Source of the DNA: UBA2108 sp002713215
GTDB lineage: Bacteria > Bacteroidota > Bacteroidia > Flavobacteriales_G > Salibacteraceae
NCBI GenBank assembly: GCA_937891015.1
Contig: CALAPY010000057.1
Coordinates: 1 to 33,013, forward strand
Direction: 5' to 3'
Length of the DNA: 33,013 nt
The notes under the pieces were generated by a model. The model had not been told where the DNA came from, made no database searches, and saw nothing but the letters and a program-made list of their open reading frames with translations. This document shows positions 24,022-32,866 of this stretch, one piece after another. Position numbers and translations under genes: made by a program. How positions within the stretch are numbered: position 1 is the stretch's first letter; every line of letters begins with the position of its first letter.

Positions 24022-27000
24022 GTTGCTGGTAGTTGAACCCAGGGTAAAAGGACTAAAGCTTGTAACCGCACCTGAAGTTGAAATAGTACCCGCAGTTGTA
24101 TTCCCAGTCGTTCCACCGTTTCCTTCATTTTGCCAGGTACCTCCGTCCCATCGAGCCACCACAAGTTCGCTTAAATTATCTACCCCTCCGGAATTTGCAT
24201 CCCAGCCAATGGTAACTGTTACACTATTGGTACTTGCTATTCGGTCCAAATTCCAATATTCTTCAACGCTTATGTGGTCAATTCCCCCACTATAACTCGA
24301 TCCATAGGTGTCCACCGGATCCAAAGCCGTGTATTGGCCTCTGAATTGTGCTGAATTAGAACTTGGAGCTGTAATACTTATCGGTCTATATCTCCCACTA
24401 TCACCAACCGGAAATTCAAATACATTATTCCCTATTTTATCTACAGGACCATCGACAAAGCTTGCATCACTGGCACCCGAAACGGTCGAATTATCTTCAA
24501 AAATGAGTAAGTTGGTTGCATCGGTATTCATTACACCGGATGTAAATGTTGCGGTGGTTTGAATTCTTAAGGGTTCATTCAAGGTAAACTCTCCGCTTGC
24601 TTTATTTAAAGTAAATCTTCTAAACGTAAAGTTACTGGTTGTCCCTCCATCATTCAACGCTTGTGCTCCTGTACCATCAAATACAACGGTTCCATTACCT
24701 GCTCCAAGGGTTACTTCTGTGTTGGCATCAACGGTAATGTTTCCAGCAAACGTGCACGATTGTCCGTAAGCAGGTTGCAGCGTACCTGCTGTTCGGGTAA
24801 GGCTTACATTTCCGTTGTAATCGTTAGCCACGTTATTTGCTAATCGTAACAGGCCACTTCCCGTTAATGAATAGGCCGCACTTCCATTAAACGTGTTTGA
24901 ACCGTAGGACGTAGAACTGGAAGTTCCTGTATAGGTTAAACTAAAATCACCGCTATAGGTTGTTCCACGTCCGTAATATCGGGGAGCCGTTACAGTCATA
25001 TTTCCACCGAAAGTCGCATCGTAAGGATAATATCGACCCGTTCCGGTAAGTGTAAGTAATGAAGCTGTGCTGCCTAATTGAGTCATATTTCTTATGTATA
25101 AATCGCCTGCAACAAAACCACCTGCACCTATACTAAAGTTTCTTCCTGAAGCCAGCGTTGCTGATCCCCCATTACTACCAAAATACACTCCATCGGAGGA
25201 AGCATTTGTTTCTTCAATGGTAATGTTACCATTGTAAACATTTGCACTATTGCCGGAATAGTTCAAATAAAACTGACTATTACTAGCTGACGCTGAATTG
25301 GTAATATCTAAATCCCCGGTTACAGTAACATCTCCACTACTACCAAGGTAGAATCGCTTGGTTGTAGAGCCTCCACTATTGGTAAGCGTTGCGGTTCCGC
25401 CTATGGAAACAGCGGAATTTGTTCCGCTTGCGACATAGATATAACCCGCAGCTCCGGAAGCTGTATTGGAAGCTACCAGATTTCCGGTTAATGTAATATC
25501 ACCACTACTTCCGAAAACAGTCTGAATACTTGAGCCTGAACCTGAATTATTAAGGGTAGCGTCTCCACCAATTGATAACGTACTCGCTGTATTGGTGCTA
25601 AAGTAATGGATCACCGAACCCGTTCCGTTATTGGTTGATATAAGGTTACCGGTAATTGAATTACCTGCAGAGTTATGAGCGATATACATGTGATCTGTAC
25701 CCGTGTTGGTCATGGTTAAATTATTAGACCATGTATCTGCTGTTCCATTGCCCATTAACAAATATCCCGAGCCGGAATTAATTAAGGTACAAGCCCCAGT
25801 AAACGTATTTCCTCCGGCAGAAGCATCGTCAGTTGCTCCTGTTTTCGAAATGGACGAGGTTCCACTATAAGTAGTTCCTCTTGTAATGTAGCGAGGAGAA
25901 CTAAACGTTACGTTACCGCCCCATTGGCTGTCGTAATTATAAATGAATCCGGTTCCTGTTAATGTAAGTGCCTGAGCCGTCGCACCGGTTTGCGTAAAAT
26001 TTCTAAAATACAAATAGCCGGCAACGAATCCGCCTCCACCCACAGTAATGGTTCTTGTAGCTGCCAGCGTACCTGAACCACCGTTTTGTCCAAAGCGAAT
26101 ACCGTCGCAAGAAGCATGGGTTGACTCAACTGTTATATCCCCGGAATATACCCCAACCGATCCTGACCTATCATTTAGATAGACCTCAGAATTGGTTGCA
26201 GAGCTACTGTTGGTTATGTCCAGGGTTCCCGAGAAGGTAACATCCCCATAATATCCCAAATAAGTCCTTTTGGTTGTGCTCGCACCGGAATTGCTACTGG
26301 TCGCATTTCCTCCTATTGAAACGGTCGACGCCGAACCACTTGCAACGTAGAGATAGCCATTGGTAGAAGAAGCACTATTGGTAGCGTCAAAAGTGCCAGA
26401 TACCGTCACATCACCTGAATTACCAACCCATAAATTTCTGTTGGTACCACTTCCGGAGTTTGTTGCAGTAAGATTCCCGGTAATGGAAACCGTACTTGCC
26501 GTATTGTTTGCCAGGCGTATATAACCACTTGTACCTGTTCCGGAATTAGTTAAAGTCACATTGTTGTTAAAGGTTATATCCCCCTGTTCACCAACATATA
26601 TATAGCTCGTAGTAGCTGTACTCGTATTTGTAAAAGTGCTCACCCCCGTTACCGTCAATGAGGAAGTGGATGAATTTGAAATGTAAGTTGTATTGGTTGT
26701 ACCACTTCCGTTGTTGTTTACGGTAAGGGTTCCGGCGATGGTATTTCCTGCACTTCCTTGAGCCAGGTACATATTGTAAGTTCCTGAGTTGTTCATTGTA
26801 ACATTAGCGCCATAAGTATCGGCCGTGCCACTACCCATTCCAAAATACCTGGAACCCGAGTTGGTTAAAGTTACATCACCGCTAAAACTATTACCACCGG
26901 CTGATGCATCATCAGAAGCTCCCGTTTTGGTTAATGAAGCAGTACCTTGGTAGGTGGTACCTCTTGTATACATTCTTCCGGAGCTAAAAGTCACATTTCC

Positions 27001-30000
27001 TCCCCAATCCGAATCGTAGTTATATATATATCCGGTTCCGGTATTGGTAAGGGTTTGCGCCGTAGCCCCAACCTGTGTAAAGTTTCTAAAGTACAAGTCA
27101 CCCCCAATAAATCCACCTCCACCAACAGTTATGGTACGGGTAGCAGCCAGTGTTCCTGACCCCTGGTTATTTCCAAATCGAATTCCATCGCATGAAGCAC
27201 TTGTAGATTCAACAATAATATTTCCATTATAAGCATTCACACTATTTGACGCATCATTACAGTAAACTTGTGAATTCGTGGCAGTTGCAGAATTTGAAAT
27301 TGTCAATTGCCCCGTAAATGTTACATCTCCGCTGTTGCCCAGGTAAATTCTTTTTGTGGTTCCACTACCCGAATTGGTAAAAGAGGATGTTCCACCTATT
27401 GAAACTGCGGAAGAAGTAGAATTAGCTACCTGAATATATCCTGCTGCACCACTAGCCGAATTGGTTGCTGTAATATTTCCAGTAAGCGTTATATCACCTT
27501 CGGAACCAAAGTAAATTCGGCAATCTGGAGAACTTCCTGTATTGTTAAGAACTGCGTTCCCGCCAATGCTCAAAGTGGTAGACGAATTATTTGATATGTA
27601 CACGTATGTATTAGTTGATCCACTGGCAGAATTGTTTACCGTAAGGTCACCAGTAACCGTATTACCTGCGCTGGCCTGCCCCAGGTACATGCGGTAGGTA
27701 CCCGAATTATTCATATTCAGGTTAGCTCCAAAGGAATCGGATGATCCATTTCCCATTCCAAAATATCCACTTCCCGAATTATTTAGGGTAGCATTTCCGG
27801 TAAACGTATTTCCTCCGGCTGAAGCATCGTCAGAAGCACCTGTTTTAGATAGCGTAGTGGTTCCCTGGTAAGTCGTACCACGGGTATACATTCTTCCTGA
27901 ACTGAAGGTAACGTCACCTCCCCAATTCGAATCATAATTATAAATATAGCCGGTACCGGTATTGGTTAAAGTTTGAGCAGTAGCACCAACCTGAGTGAAG
28001 TTTCTAAAATAGATATCCCCTGACGAAAATCCGCCTCCTCCAACCGTAACCGTTCTCGTTGCGGCCAAGGTTCCGGATCCTCCATCAGATCCAAAAAAGA
28101 CACCGTCTGAACCTGCAATGGTACTATTTAAAACTATGTTTCCATTATAAGCTCCAACGCTTCCCGTACGGTAATTACAATAGATCTGACTATTGTTAGC
28201 TGTAGAAGAATTAGTCAAAGTCATGGTACCAGTAACTGTTACATCTCCATAATTTCCAACCCACATTCGACCATTGGTTCCTGCACCACTTTGCGTATAA
28301 GTAAGGTCTCCACCAATACTTACAGCTGAAGCTGCTGAATTAGCTATATAGCAATCAGAAGTGGTTACCGACGATGTTCTGGTCCAGGTCAAATTTCCGT
28401 TAATGGTTACATCTCCAGTATTTCCAAGTCGGGCAACGCAAGTAGTGGATGTCCCCGACACCGTTATACTCACATTTCCAGTAACTTGCAAAGTAGAAGC
28501 AGTTTGATCCGATAAGTATATCCAGGTACTACTACCCGTTCCCGAATTAGTTGCAGTTAAATCCCCACCCACTGTATTTCCAGCTGAGTTATAAGCTAAA
28601 TAAATTCCCCTCGTACCACTATTATTAAGGGTAAGGTTTGCCCCAAATGCATCTGAAGAACCATTACCCATCATTAGGTAACCTCCGCCGCTACAATTCA
28701 ATGTAGTATTTCCGTCAAATTGATTTCCACCAACACACTGATCATCGCTTACGTCGTCTTTGGTTAATGTGGCAGTTCCCCGATACCTGGTACCACGCGT
28801 ATTTATTCTTCCCGAACTAAAAACAACATCCCCGCCCCAATCCGAATCATAGTTATAAATGTAGCCTGTACCGGTGTTAGTTAAGGTTTGTGCAGTTGCA
28901 CCGGTTTGGGTAAAATTTCTTAGGTAAATGCTCCCGGCAATGAACCCTCCACCTCCAACGGTTATCGTTCTGGTTGCAGCAAGAGTAGCACTACCTCCAC
29001 CATTTCCGAAGTAAACTCCATCGGAGCTGGCATTTGAACTAACCAATACAATATTTCCATTATAGGTACCAACTGAATTAGAAGTGTGGTTACAATAAAC
29101 CTGCGAATTGGTTGCTGAAGAGGCATTAGTAATACTTAGGGTACCTCCAACAGTTAGGTCACCATTATTTCCAAGATACCCTCTTCCATTCGTACCCGCA
29201 CCTGACTGAGAATAAGTTAAGTCGCCTCCAACAATTACAGTCGAATTAGTTGCATTAGCTATATAACAATCGGTGGTTGTAGAAGATGAACTTTTTGTAA
29301 AGGTCAGATTACCATCAATGGTCACGTCACCTGTATTACCAATCCTTCCAACACAAGTTGTTGATGTACCATTTACCGTCATATCAACATTTCCTTCCAC
29401 ATGTAAAGTCGATGCTGTTGCATCGGACAAATAAATCCAGGTTGATGTTCCTGTACCTGAATTAGTAGCGGTAATATTTCCTCCTACATAGTTTCCCGCT
29501 GAGTTGTAACCAATGTATATTCCATTTTGACCGGTATTAGACAAAGTCAAATCAAGGTTAAATGTGTCCGGGGTGCCATTACCCATCATTAAATAATCGG
29601 CTCCGGAACAGTTTAGCGTAGTGTTTCCATCAAATACATTCCCTCCTGCGGATTGATCATCTGTAGCACCATTCTTTGTAATCGAAGCAGTGCCTCGATA
29701 TCGGGTCCCTCGGGTAATGTATCGAGGAGCGGTGAAAGTTACGTTACCTCCCCAGTCCGAATCGTAGTTGTATATGTATCCTGTACCTGTTATAGTACAG
29801 GATTGCGCAGTATTACCCGATTGAGTGAAATTTCTAAAATAAAGATTGCCCGCAGAAAACCCTCCACCTCCGATAGCTATAGTTCTTCCACTGGCCAGGG
29901 TTGATGAGCCACCGTTACTTCCAAAATAAATTCCATCACTAGCTGCGTTAGTATTCGTTAGCGTAATGTTTTGATTGTAGACGTTAGCACTTCCCGACTG

Positions 30001-31248
30001 ATAATTACAGTAAACTATGGAATTTGTGGAGGCATCTGAATTATCGATAGTCAGAGTTCCATTGAAAGTTACATCGCCGTAATTTCCTAAATACGAACGA
30101 CCAGTTGTTCCGGACCCACTATTGGTTAGCGATGTAGCATTGGCAATGGTTACTGAAGAACTTGCACCATTACCCACAACAATCTGGTGTGTTGTTGCCG
30201 TACTAGAATTGGTTGCAGTAAGTTGGCCAGAGCAAACAACTGTTCCATTATTACCAAGATAAACCGATGATACGGTAGTTCCAGTTGAACTGTTAGTTAT
30301 GGTTACATTCCCTGTTAGGGTTGCCGAGGAATTTGTATTGGTTCCAACATATACATAGGCATTAGCACCTGTTGCGTTATTGGTTATAGTTGTTGTTCCA
30401 GTTACATTAGCAGTTCCATCATCAGCAAAATACACACGGGTATTAGTACCGGCACCAATATTATTGATAGCAACATTTCCAGCAATTGTTATTCCCGAGC
30501 CTACAACATCGGCTACATAAATATAGTTACTGCCACTTGCTCCATTATTGTTAATGGTAAGATCTCCACTAACGTATGATCCGGAACTGTTGTATGCCAA
30601 GTACATATTATGGCTTCCGGTGTTGTTCATTATCAGGTTCCCGGTAATTGTATCCTGAGTACCATTGCCCAACATAAAGTACCCCGATCCTGAATTGTTC
30701 ATAGTCAACCCGGAAACGAATACATTACCACCCAACCCGGCATCACTATTTGCACCGGTTTTTGTCATAGTTGCCGTACCATTGAATCTGGAACCATTGA
30801 GATAAAGTCTTCCCGAACTAGCCGTAACTGCAGGATTAAAAGTTGACCCTCTAAAGTAAGTAGTACCCGTACAGGTTAGGCTTATAGAACCACCGGAGGT
30901 ATTATTAAAAGTCCCATCTTCAAAATCATTGGTAGTTGCACCGTTAATGGTAAGGTTGTTTCCATTTAAATCGATGGTGGCGGAGTATCCGACAGAAATA
31001 TCAATTGATTCAACCGTTGGGGCAATATCCAAAGTACAGTTGATATTACCAGATGAATTAAACAGGGCACGATCGCCTGATCCGGGAACTGAAGCACCAC
31101 TGGCCCCACCGGAGGTAGTGGACCAGTTACCAGTATCGTTCCAATTGTTATTAGTGGTACCTACCCAATACCTATCAGCTCCATTTACGGTTAAAATGCT
31201 GAGCGACAGGAACGCAATCAAGATTGCAACACCTAACTTCTTTGTCAT
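23443..31248 (-). CDS. Giant secreted repeat protein with T9SS sorting domain
   Basis: About 2601 residues from ATG 31248, which gives a signal peptide (TKKLGVAILIAFLSLSILTVNG). A frame extending to 31341 runs into the promoter and is rejected. The mature chain starts RYWVGTTNNNWNDTGNWST, a typical opening of huge Bacteroidota surface proteins. From about residue 125 it is six super-repeats of 304-306 residues, two enlarged by about 55, plus a partial seventh. Each is rich in Gly, Ser, Thr and Asn and consists of 27-residue rungs such as SAVSIGGTATLTNSG and YLGNSGDVTFTG, so a beta-solenoid is likely. Each also has a GGGGF plus RNFTQ block and NYDSDWGG. A non-repeat domain (FEFPVGDSGRYRPISI), a fibronectin-like part and the YPNPNSG sorting domain end it. 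Likely an adhesin or surface filament. Confidence 0.9.
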   Translation of the reverse strand: MTKKLGVAILIAFLSLSILTVNGADRYWVGTTNNNWNDTGNWSTTSGGASGASVPGSGDRALFNSSGNINCTLDIAPTVESIDISVGYSATIDLNGNNLTINGATTNDFEDGTFNNTSGGSISLTCTGTTYFRGSTFNPAVTASSGRLYLNGSRFNGTATMTKTGANSDAGLGGNVFVSGLTMNNSGSGYFMLGNGTQDTITGNLIMNNTGSHNMYLAYNSSGSYVSGDLTINNNGASGSNYIYVADVVGSGITIAGNVAINNIGAGTNTRVYFADDGTANVTGTTTITNNATGANAYVYVGTNTNSSATLTGNVTITNSSTGTTVSSVYLGNNGTVVCSGQLTATNSSTATTHQIVVGNGASSSVTIANATSLTNSGSGTTGRSYLGNYGDVTFNGTLTIDNSDASTNSIVYCNYQSGSANVYNQNITLTNTNAASDGIYFGSNGGSSTLASGRTIAIGGGGFSAGNLYFRNFTQSGNTAQSCTITGTGYIYNYDSDWGGNVTFTAPRYITRGTRYRGTASITKNGATDDQSAGGNVFDGNTTLNCSGADYLMMGNGTPDTFNLDLTLSNTGQNGIYIGYNSAGNYVGGNITATNSGTGTSTWIYLSDATASTLHVEGNVDMTVNGTSTTCVGRIGNTGDVTIDGNLTFTKSSSSTTTDCYIANATNSTVIVGGDLTYSQSGAGTNGRGYLGNNGDLTVGGTLSITNASSATNSQVYCNHTSNSVGTYNGNIVLVSSNASSDGVYFGNGGGSATLAATRTITVGGGGFIAGSIYLRNFTQTGATAQTLTNTGTGYIYNYDSDWGGDVVFSSGRINTRGTRYRGTATLTKDDVSDDQCVGGNQFDGNTTLNCSGGGYLMMGNGSSDAFGANLTLNNSGTRGIYLAYNSAGNTVGGDLTATNSGTGSSTWIYLSDQTASTLQVTGNVSITVSGTSTTCVARLGNTGDVTINGNLTWTRTSSVTTSDCYIANSAASAVSIGGDLTYTQSGAGTNGRMWVGNYGDVTVTGTMTLTNSSTANNSQIYCNYRTGSVGAYNGNIVLNSTIAGSDGVFFGSDGGSGTLAATRTVTVGGGGFSSGDIYFRNFTQVGATAQTLTNTGTGYIYNYDSNWGGDVTFSSGRMYTRGTTYQGTTTLSKTGASDDASAGGNTFTGNATLNNSGSGYFGMGNGSSDSFGANLNMNNSGTYRMYLGQASAGNTVTGDLTVNNSASGSTNTYVYISNNSSTTLSIGGNAVLNNTGSSPDCRIYFGSEGDITLTGNITATNSASGAAGYIQVANSTSSAVSIGGTSSFTNSGSGTTKRIYLGNSGDVTFTGQLTISNSATATNSQVYCNDASNSVNAYNGNIIVESTSASCDGIRFGNNQGSGTLAATRTITVGGGGFIGGDLYFRNFTQVGATAQTLTNTGTGYIYNYDSDWGGNVTFSSGRMYTRGTTYQGTASLTKTGASDDASAGGNSFSGDVTLTNSGSRYFGMGSGTADTYGANVTMNNSGTYNMYLAQGSAGNTIAGTLTVNNNGSGTTNTTYISNSSTSSLTVTGVSTFTNTSTATTSYIYVGEQGDITFNNNVTLTNSGTGTSGYIRLANNTASTVSITGNLTATNSGSGTNRNLWVGNSGDVTVSGTFDATNSASSTNGYLYVASGSASTVSIGGNATSSNSGASTTKRTYLGYYGDVTFSGTLDITNSSSATNSEVYLNDRSGSVGVYSGDITVESTHASCDGIRFGQNGGSGTLAATRTITVGGGGFVAGYLYFRNFTQTGATAQALTLTGTGFIYNYDSQWGGNVTFSSPRYITRGTTYSGTSSISKTGATDDASAGGNTFTGACTLINSGSGYLLMGNGTADTWSNNLTMTNTGTDHMYIAHNSAGNSITGNLISTNNGTGSVIHYFSTNTASTLSIGGDATLNNSGSGSSIQTVFGSSGDITLTGNLVASNTASGAAGYIYVASGTNSAVSIGGTATLTNSGGSTTKRFYLGSSGDVTVTGDLDITNSASASNSQFYLNYSGNSANVYNGNITIEETNASSDGVYFGSNGGSATLASGRNFSIGAGGFVAGDLYIRNMTQLGSTASLLTLTGTGRYYPYDATFGGNMTVTAPRYYGRGTTYSGDFSLTYTGTSSSTSYGSNTFNGSAAYSLTGSGLLRLANNVANDYNGNVSLTRTAGTLQPAYGQSCTFAGNITVDANTEVTLGAGNGTVVFDGTGAQALNDGGTTSNFTFRRFTLNKASGEFTLNEPLRIQTTATFTSGVMNTDATNLLIFEDNSTVSGASDASFVDGPVDKIGNNVFEFPVGDSGRYRPISITAPSSNSAQFRGQYTALDPVDTYGSSYSGGIDHISVEEYWNLDRIASTNSVTVTIGWDANSGGVDNLSELVVARWDGGTWQNEGNGGTTGNTTAGTISTSGAVTSFSPFTLGSTTSNNPLPVDLVEFKATANETEKVVDLFWVTSSEINNDYFTVERTKDLKEFEEVLQVTGQGTTNERTEYHERDEQPLEGISYYRLSQTDFDGKVEHFDVEQVMFDLAQSVGIQIELYPNPNSGQTMFMKIPNANSEELKVLVNDFIGKEFLVDFTVIDQGDHSVVAIEMNEQLAAGSYMVNIKVGDEVHSHKLIVQ
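25081..25992 (-). repeat. Super-repeat 6 of the giant protein (912 bp)
   Basis: Measured from the Gln codon of one RNFTQ block to the next (here RNMTQ). Contains the IYNYDSQWGG, ASAGGNTFTG and MGNGTADTW landmarks in order. It is the last full unit; the following copy is diverged and partial. Confidence 0.85.
25993..27075 (-). repeat. Super-repeat 5, enlarged by 165 bp (1083 bp)
   Basis: Same landmarks as its neighbours but 165 bp (55 residues) longer. The extra length is one additional pair of 27-residue rungs (the TASTVSITGNLTATNSG / NLWVGNSGDVTVSG type), in frame. Confidence 0.85.
27076..27993 (-). repeat. Super-repeat 4 (918 bp)
   Basis: 306 residues between RNFTQ blocks. Most like units 3 and 5: all three have the RMYTRGTTYQGT and SKTGASDDASAGGN type segments. 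Confidence 0.85.
27994..28908 (-). repeat. Super-repeat 3 (915 bp)
   Basis: 305 residues. Its first half carries the Cys-containing segments of unit 2 (TLNCSGGGYLMMGNG, DCYIANS), so 2 and 3 look like the most recent duplication pair. Confidence 0.85.
28909..29823 (-). repeat. Super-repeat 2 (915 bp)
   Basis: 305 residues, exactly the length of unit 3. Contains TLNCSGADYLMMGNG and DCYIANATNS. Cysteines are few elsewhere in the protein, so a disulfide or none is possible. Confidence 0.85.
29824..30920 (-). repeat. Super-repeat 1, N-terminal, enlarged
   Basis: Upper boundary is approximate because the RNFTQ block is diverged. The landmarks TGTTYFRGSTF, GLGGNVFVSG, MLGNGTQDT and MYLAYNSSGSYVSG are in order. 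Length near 1.1 kb shows it also carries an extra pair of rungs relative to units 2, 3, 4 and 6. Confidence 0.7.
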
Positions 31249-31310
31249 AAATCTATCTTTCAACCACAGGCAATTCCCGTTAGAAATCAGAAAGAGGGTT
31301 TCTTTGGCCT

Positions 31311-31341
31311 CAAAAATAGTAGTGGCAATAAAACACATCAA
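31311..31341 (-). promoter_or_regulatory. Complete Bacteroidota promoter of the giant gene
   Basis: On the minus strand TTG (31341-31339) is followed after 20 bases by TATTTTTG (31318-31311), matching the -33 TTG and -7 TAnnTTTG consensus with ideal spacing. The start site would be about 56 bases before ATG 31248. It is the best-formed promoter in the window. Confidence 0.65.
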
Positions 31342-31458
31342 ATTCCTAGTCGTATATACGTGTAGTTCAACGAAAATTAAAAACCTCGTGAATATAGCAC
31401 CTGGTAAAAGGTTACCAATCCATTTAAATAAAAAATCAACATTTGTTTAAGATATTGG

Positions 31459-31890
31459 TTAAAGCGAACTAAGCCATGTAATTAGGACATCCTTTTGTTG
31501 CTCCGTCAATTTGGTACCTTTGTGCATGAGAGTAAAAGGTGGTAAAGGCATATCTCCCTCCAACACTTCATATTCTGCTTCCTCAACAAAACGCTCAACG
31601 TGTCGGGCATCCATTTCATGCCACTCTGAAAAATTAAAATGGCGCCTTCCCTCATCAACGTGGTGCTTAATCCACCAACTTGCAGGTGCAATTTGACTAT
31701 ACCAAGGCCAAACCGTATTATTGGAATGACAATGGTAGCAGGAACTTTTTAGTATTTTTTGAACCTCTTCAGGTGGGTTTGTAATGGCAATTAAATCATT
31801 TTCCGGTTTACTTGGCGGATTGGTGTATTCTACCCTTATAAATTGGATTAAAACCATAACCCAAACAAAAAATATTAGTGTTCTTCTCAT
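31459..31890 (-). CDS. Small membrane-anchored haem-binding domain protein (Haem_bd type)
   Basis: 143 residues. An N-terminal hydrophobic anchor (TLIFFVWVMVLIQFI) puts the rest in the periplasm. Residues 50-143 match the haem-binding Haem_bd family: a c-type CYHCH at 51-55, followed by NTVWPWYSQIAPASWWIKHHV, FSEWHEMD, and GDMPLPPFTLMH. Met 113 or a later Met/His is a candidate second axial ligand. It could pass electrons at the periplasmic face; the partner is unknown. A -7 element lies 22 bases upstream, so it can be expressed apart from the bestrophin gene 64 bp before it. Confidence 0.85.
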   Translation of the reverse strand: MRRTLIFFVWVMVLIQFIRVEYTNPPSKPENDLIAITNPPEEVQKILKSSCYHCHSNNTVWPWYSQIAPASWWIKHHVDEGRRHFNFSEWHEMDARHVERFVEEAEYEVLEGDMPLPPFTLMHKGTKLTEQQKDVLITWLSSL

Positions 31891-31911
31891 GATGTTCTAA
31901 ATAATAAGACA

Positions 31912-31945
31912 CAAACATAAGCTGAATATTGAATTAGAGGCTCAA
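31912..31945 (-). promoter_or_regulatory. Promoter before the haem-binding gene
   Basis: Minus-strand TATGTTTG (31919-31912) matches TAnnTTTG, with TTG at 31945-31943 as -33 and a 23-base spacer. It lies just before ATG 31890 in the gap after the bestrophin stop. Confidence 0.5.
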
Positions 31946-31954
31946 CAAACAAAG

Positions 31955-32866
31955 CTACATCCTGTATTTTGCTCTATAACTGGTATATTCAATTGGATAA
32001 GGTTCGGGAAGGTTCTCCTCTCCAAGCATTTGCTTTAAATCAATTTCAATGGTTCTGGAAATGGTAGACATAGGTGTGTCAGCCGCTCTATTCTCAAAAG
32101 GATCTTCGGTTACCAATCCGGTTTTATCCAGTATGTAAAACACAAATGAAACAGCCATACTCATAGGAATAACCTGCCAACCCATTTCGTCTACAATAAT
32201 CATGGGTAGAAACACTATAAAAGTCCACAAGAAAAGATCTGTGAAGTAAGTGTAGTAATAAGGAAACACGGTGGACTTAATACGCTCGGCCTTACCCTGG
32301 CAATCATACAGTTGTTTGATGGTTTCGAAGAATTGCTTTTGCTCGAAATCTGATATTTTGTTTTCACGCTTAAGCTTTGCAATTTGTTCTGATTGCACAC
32401 GAAGCAACTGACTGGCCTTGTTTTTCCAGCTTGGAAACTCGTCGACTTCTGCCTGATTAAGAAATGATTTGGCCTCTGAAAAATCTTCCTGCTTTCTCAA
32501 TTGGAGCTTAAGTCCATGCAGCCATGCCAGGTGCCGATAAACGATCTCCTTACTTTGTTCATTTTTTCCGACTATGGCCAATATTTCGGCCGCAAAAGTC
32601 CTACTGTGATTCACAATTGCTCCCCAGATTTTTCTAGCTTCCCACCACCGATCGTAGGCGCTGTTGTTTCTAAAAGCCAGAAATATAGCCAGGGCTCCAC
32701 CCATAATACTTACGGGAATAGCAGGCACGTGAAAGTTGATTCCAAAACGAACGTGAGCCAAATAGACAACAAAATCAATAGCAAAAAAGATCAGTATTGC
32801 TTTGTAATTGTTTTTTACAATTCCATAAATCTGCTTTATTCTGTTATCCGAAAATTTAATTATCAT
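31955..32866 (-). CDS. Bestrophin-like anion channel (UPF0187)
   Basis: 303 residues, the usual length for bacterial bestrophins. It has an N-terminal membrane pair (ILIFFAIDFVVYLAHVRFG and VSIMGGALAIFLAFRNNSAYDRWWEARKIWG), a cytoplasmic helical stretch, then the second pair (FTDLFLWTFIVFLPMIIVDEMGW and IPMSMAVSFVFYILDKTGLVTEDPFE). The conserved RNNSAYDRWWEAR and EDPFENRAADTPM motifs identify the family. Bacterial members conduct cations or anions as pentamers; selectivity cannot be inferred safely. Its ATG overlaps the end of the upstream NDH-2 gene by 11 bases, implying translational coupling. Confidence 0.92.
   Translation of the reverse strand: MIIKFSDNRIKQIYGIVKNNYKAILIFFAIDFVVYLAHVRFGINFHVPAIPVSIMGGALAIFLAFRNNSAYDRWWEARKIWGAIVNHSRTFAAEILAIVGKNEQSKEIVYRHLAWLHGLKLQLRKQEDFSEAKSFLNQAEVDEFPSWKNKASQLLRVQSEQIAKLKRENKISDFEQKQFFETIKQLYDCQGKAERIKSTVFPYYYTYFTDLFLWTFIVFLPMIIVDEMGWQVIPMSMAVSFVFYILDKTGLVTEDPFENRAADTPMSTISRTIEIDLKQMLGEENLPEPYPIEYTSYRAKYRM

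Noticed and set aside
23443..31248. CRISPR array or satellite DNA
   Set aside because: The repeats are long, diverged, in frame and translated with a signal peptide and sorting domain; there are no short identical repeats with unique spacers.
31249..31341. 31-residue N-terminal extension of the giant protein
   Set aside because: It contains the -33 and -7 promoter elements, and the internal ATG gives a proper signal peptide.
30929..31450. Plus-strand frame of 173 codons opposite the giant gene's start
   Set aside because: It is antisense to a well-supported signal peptide and repeat protein, has no recognisable domain, and crosses the minus-strand promoter.
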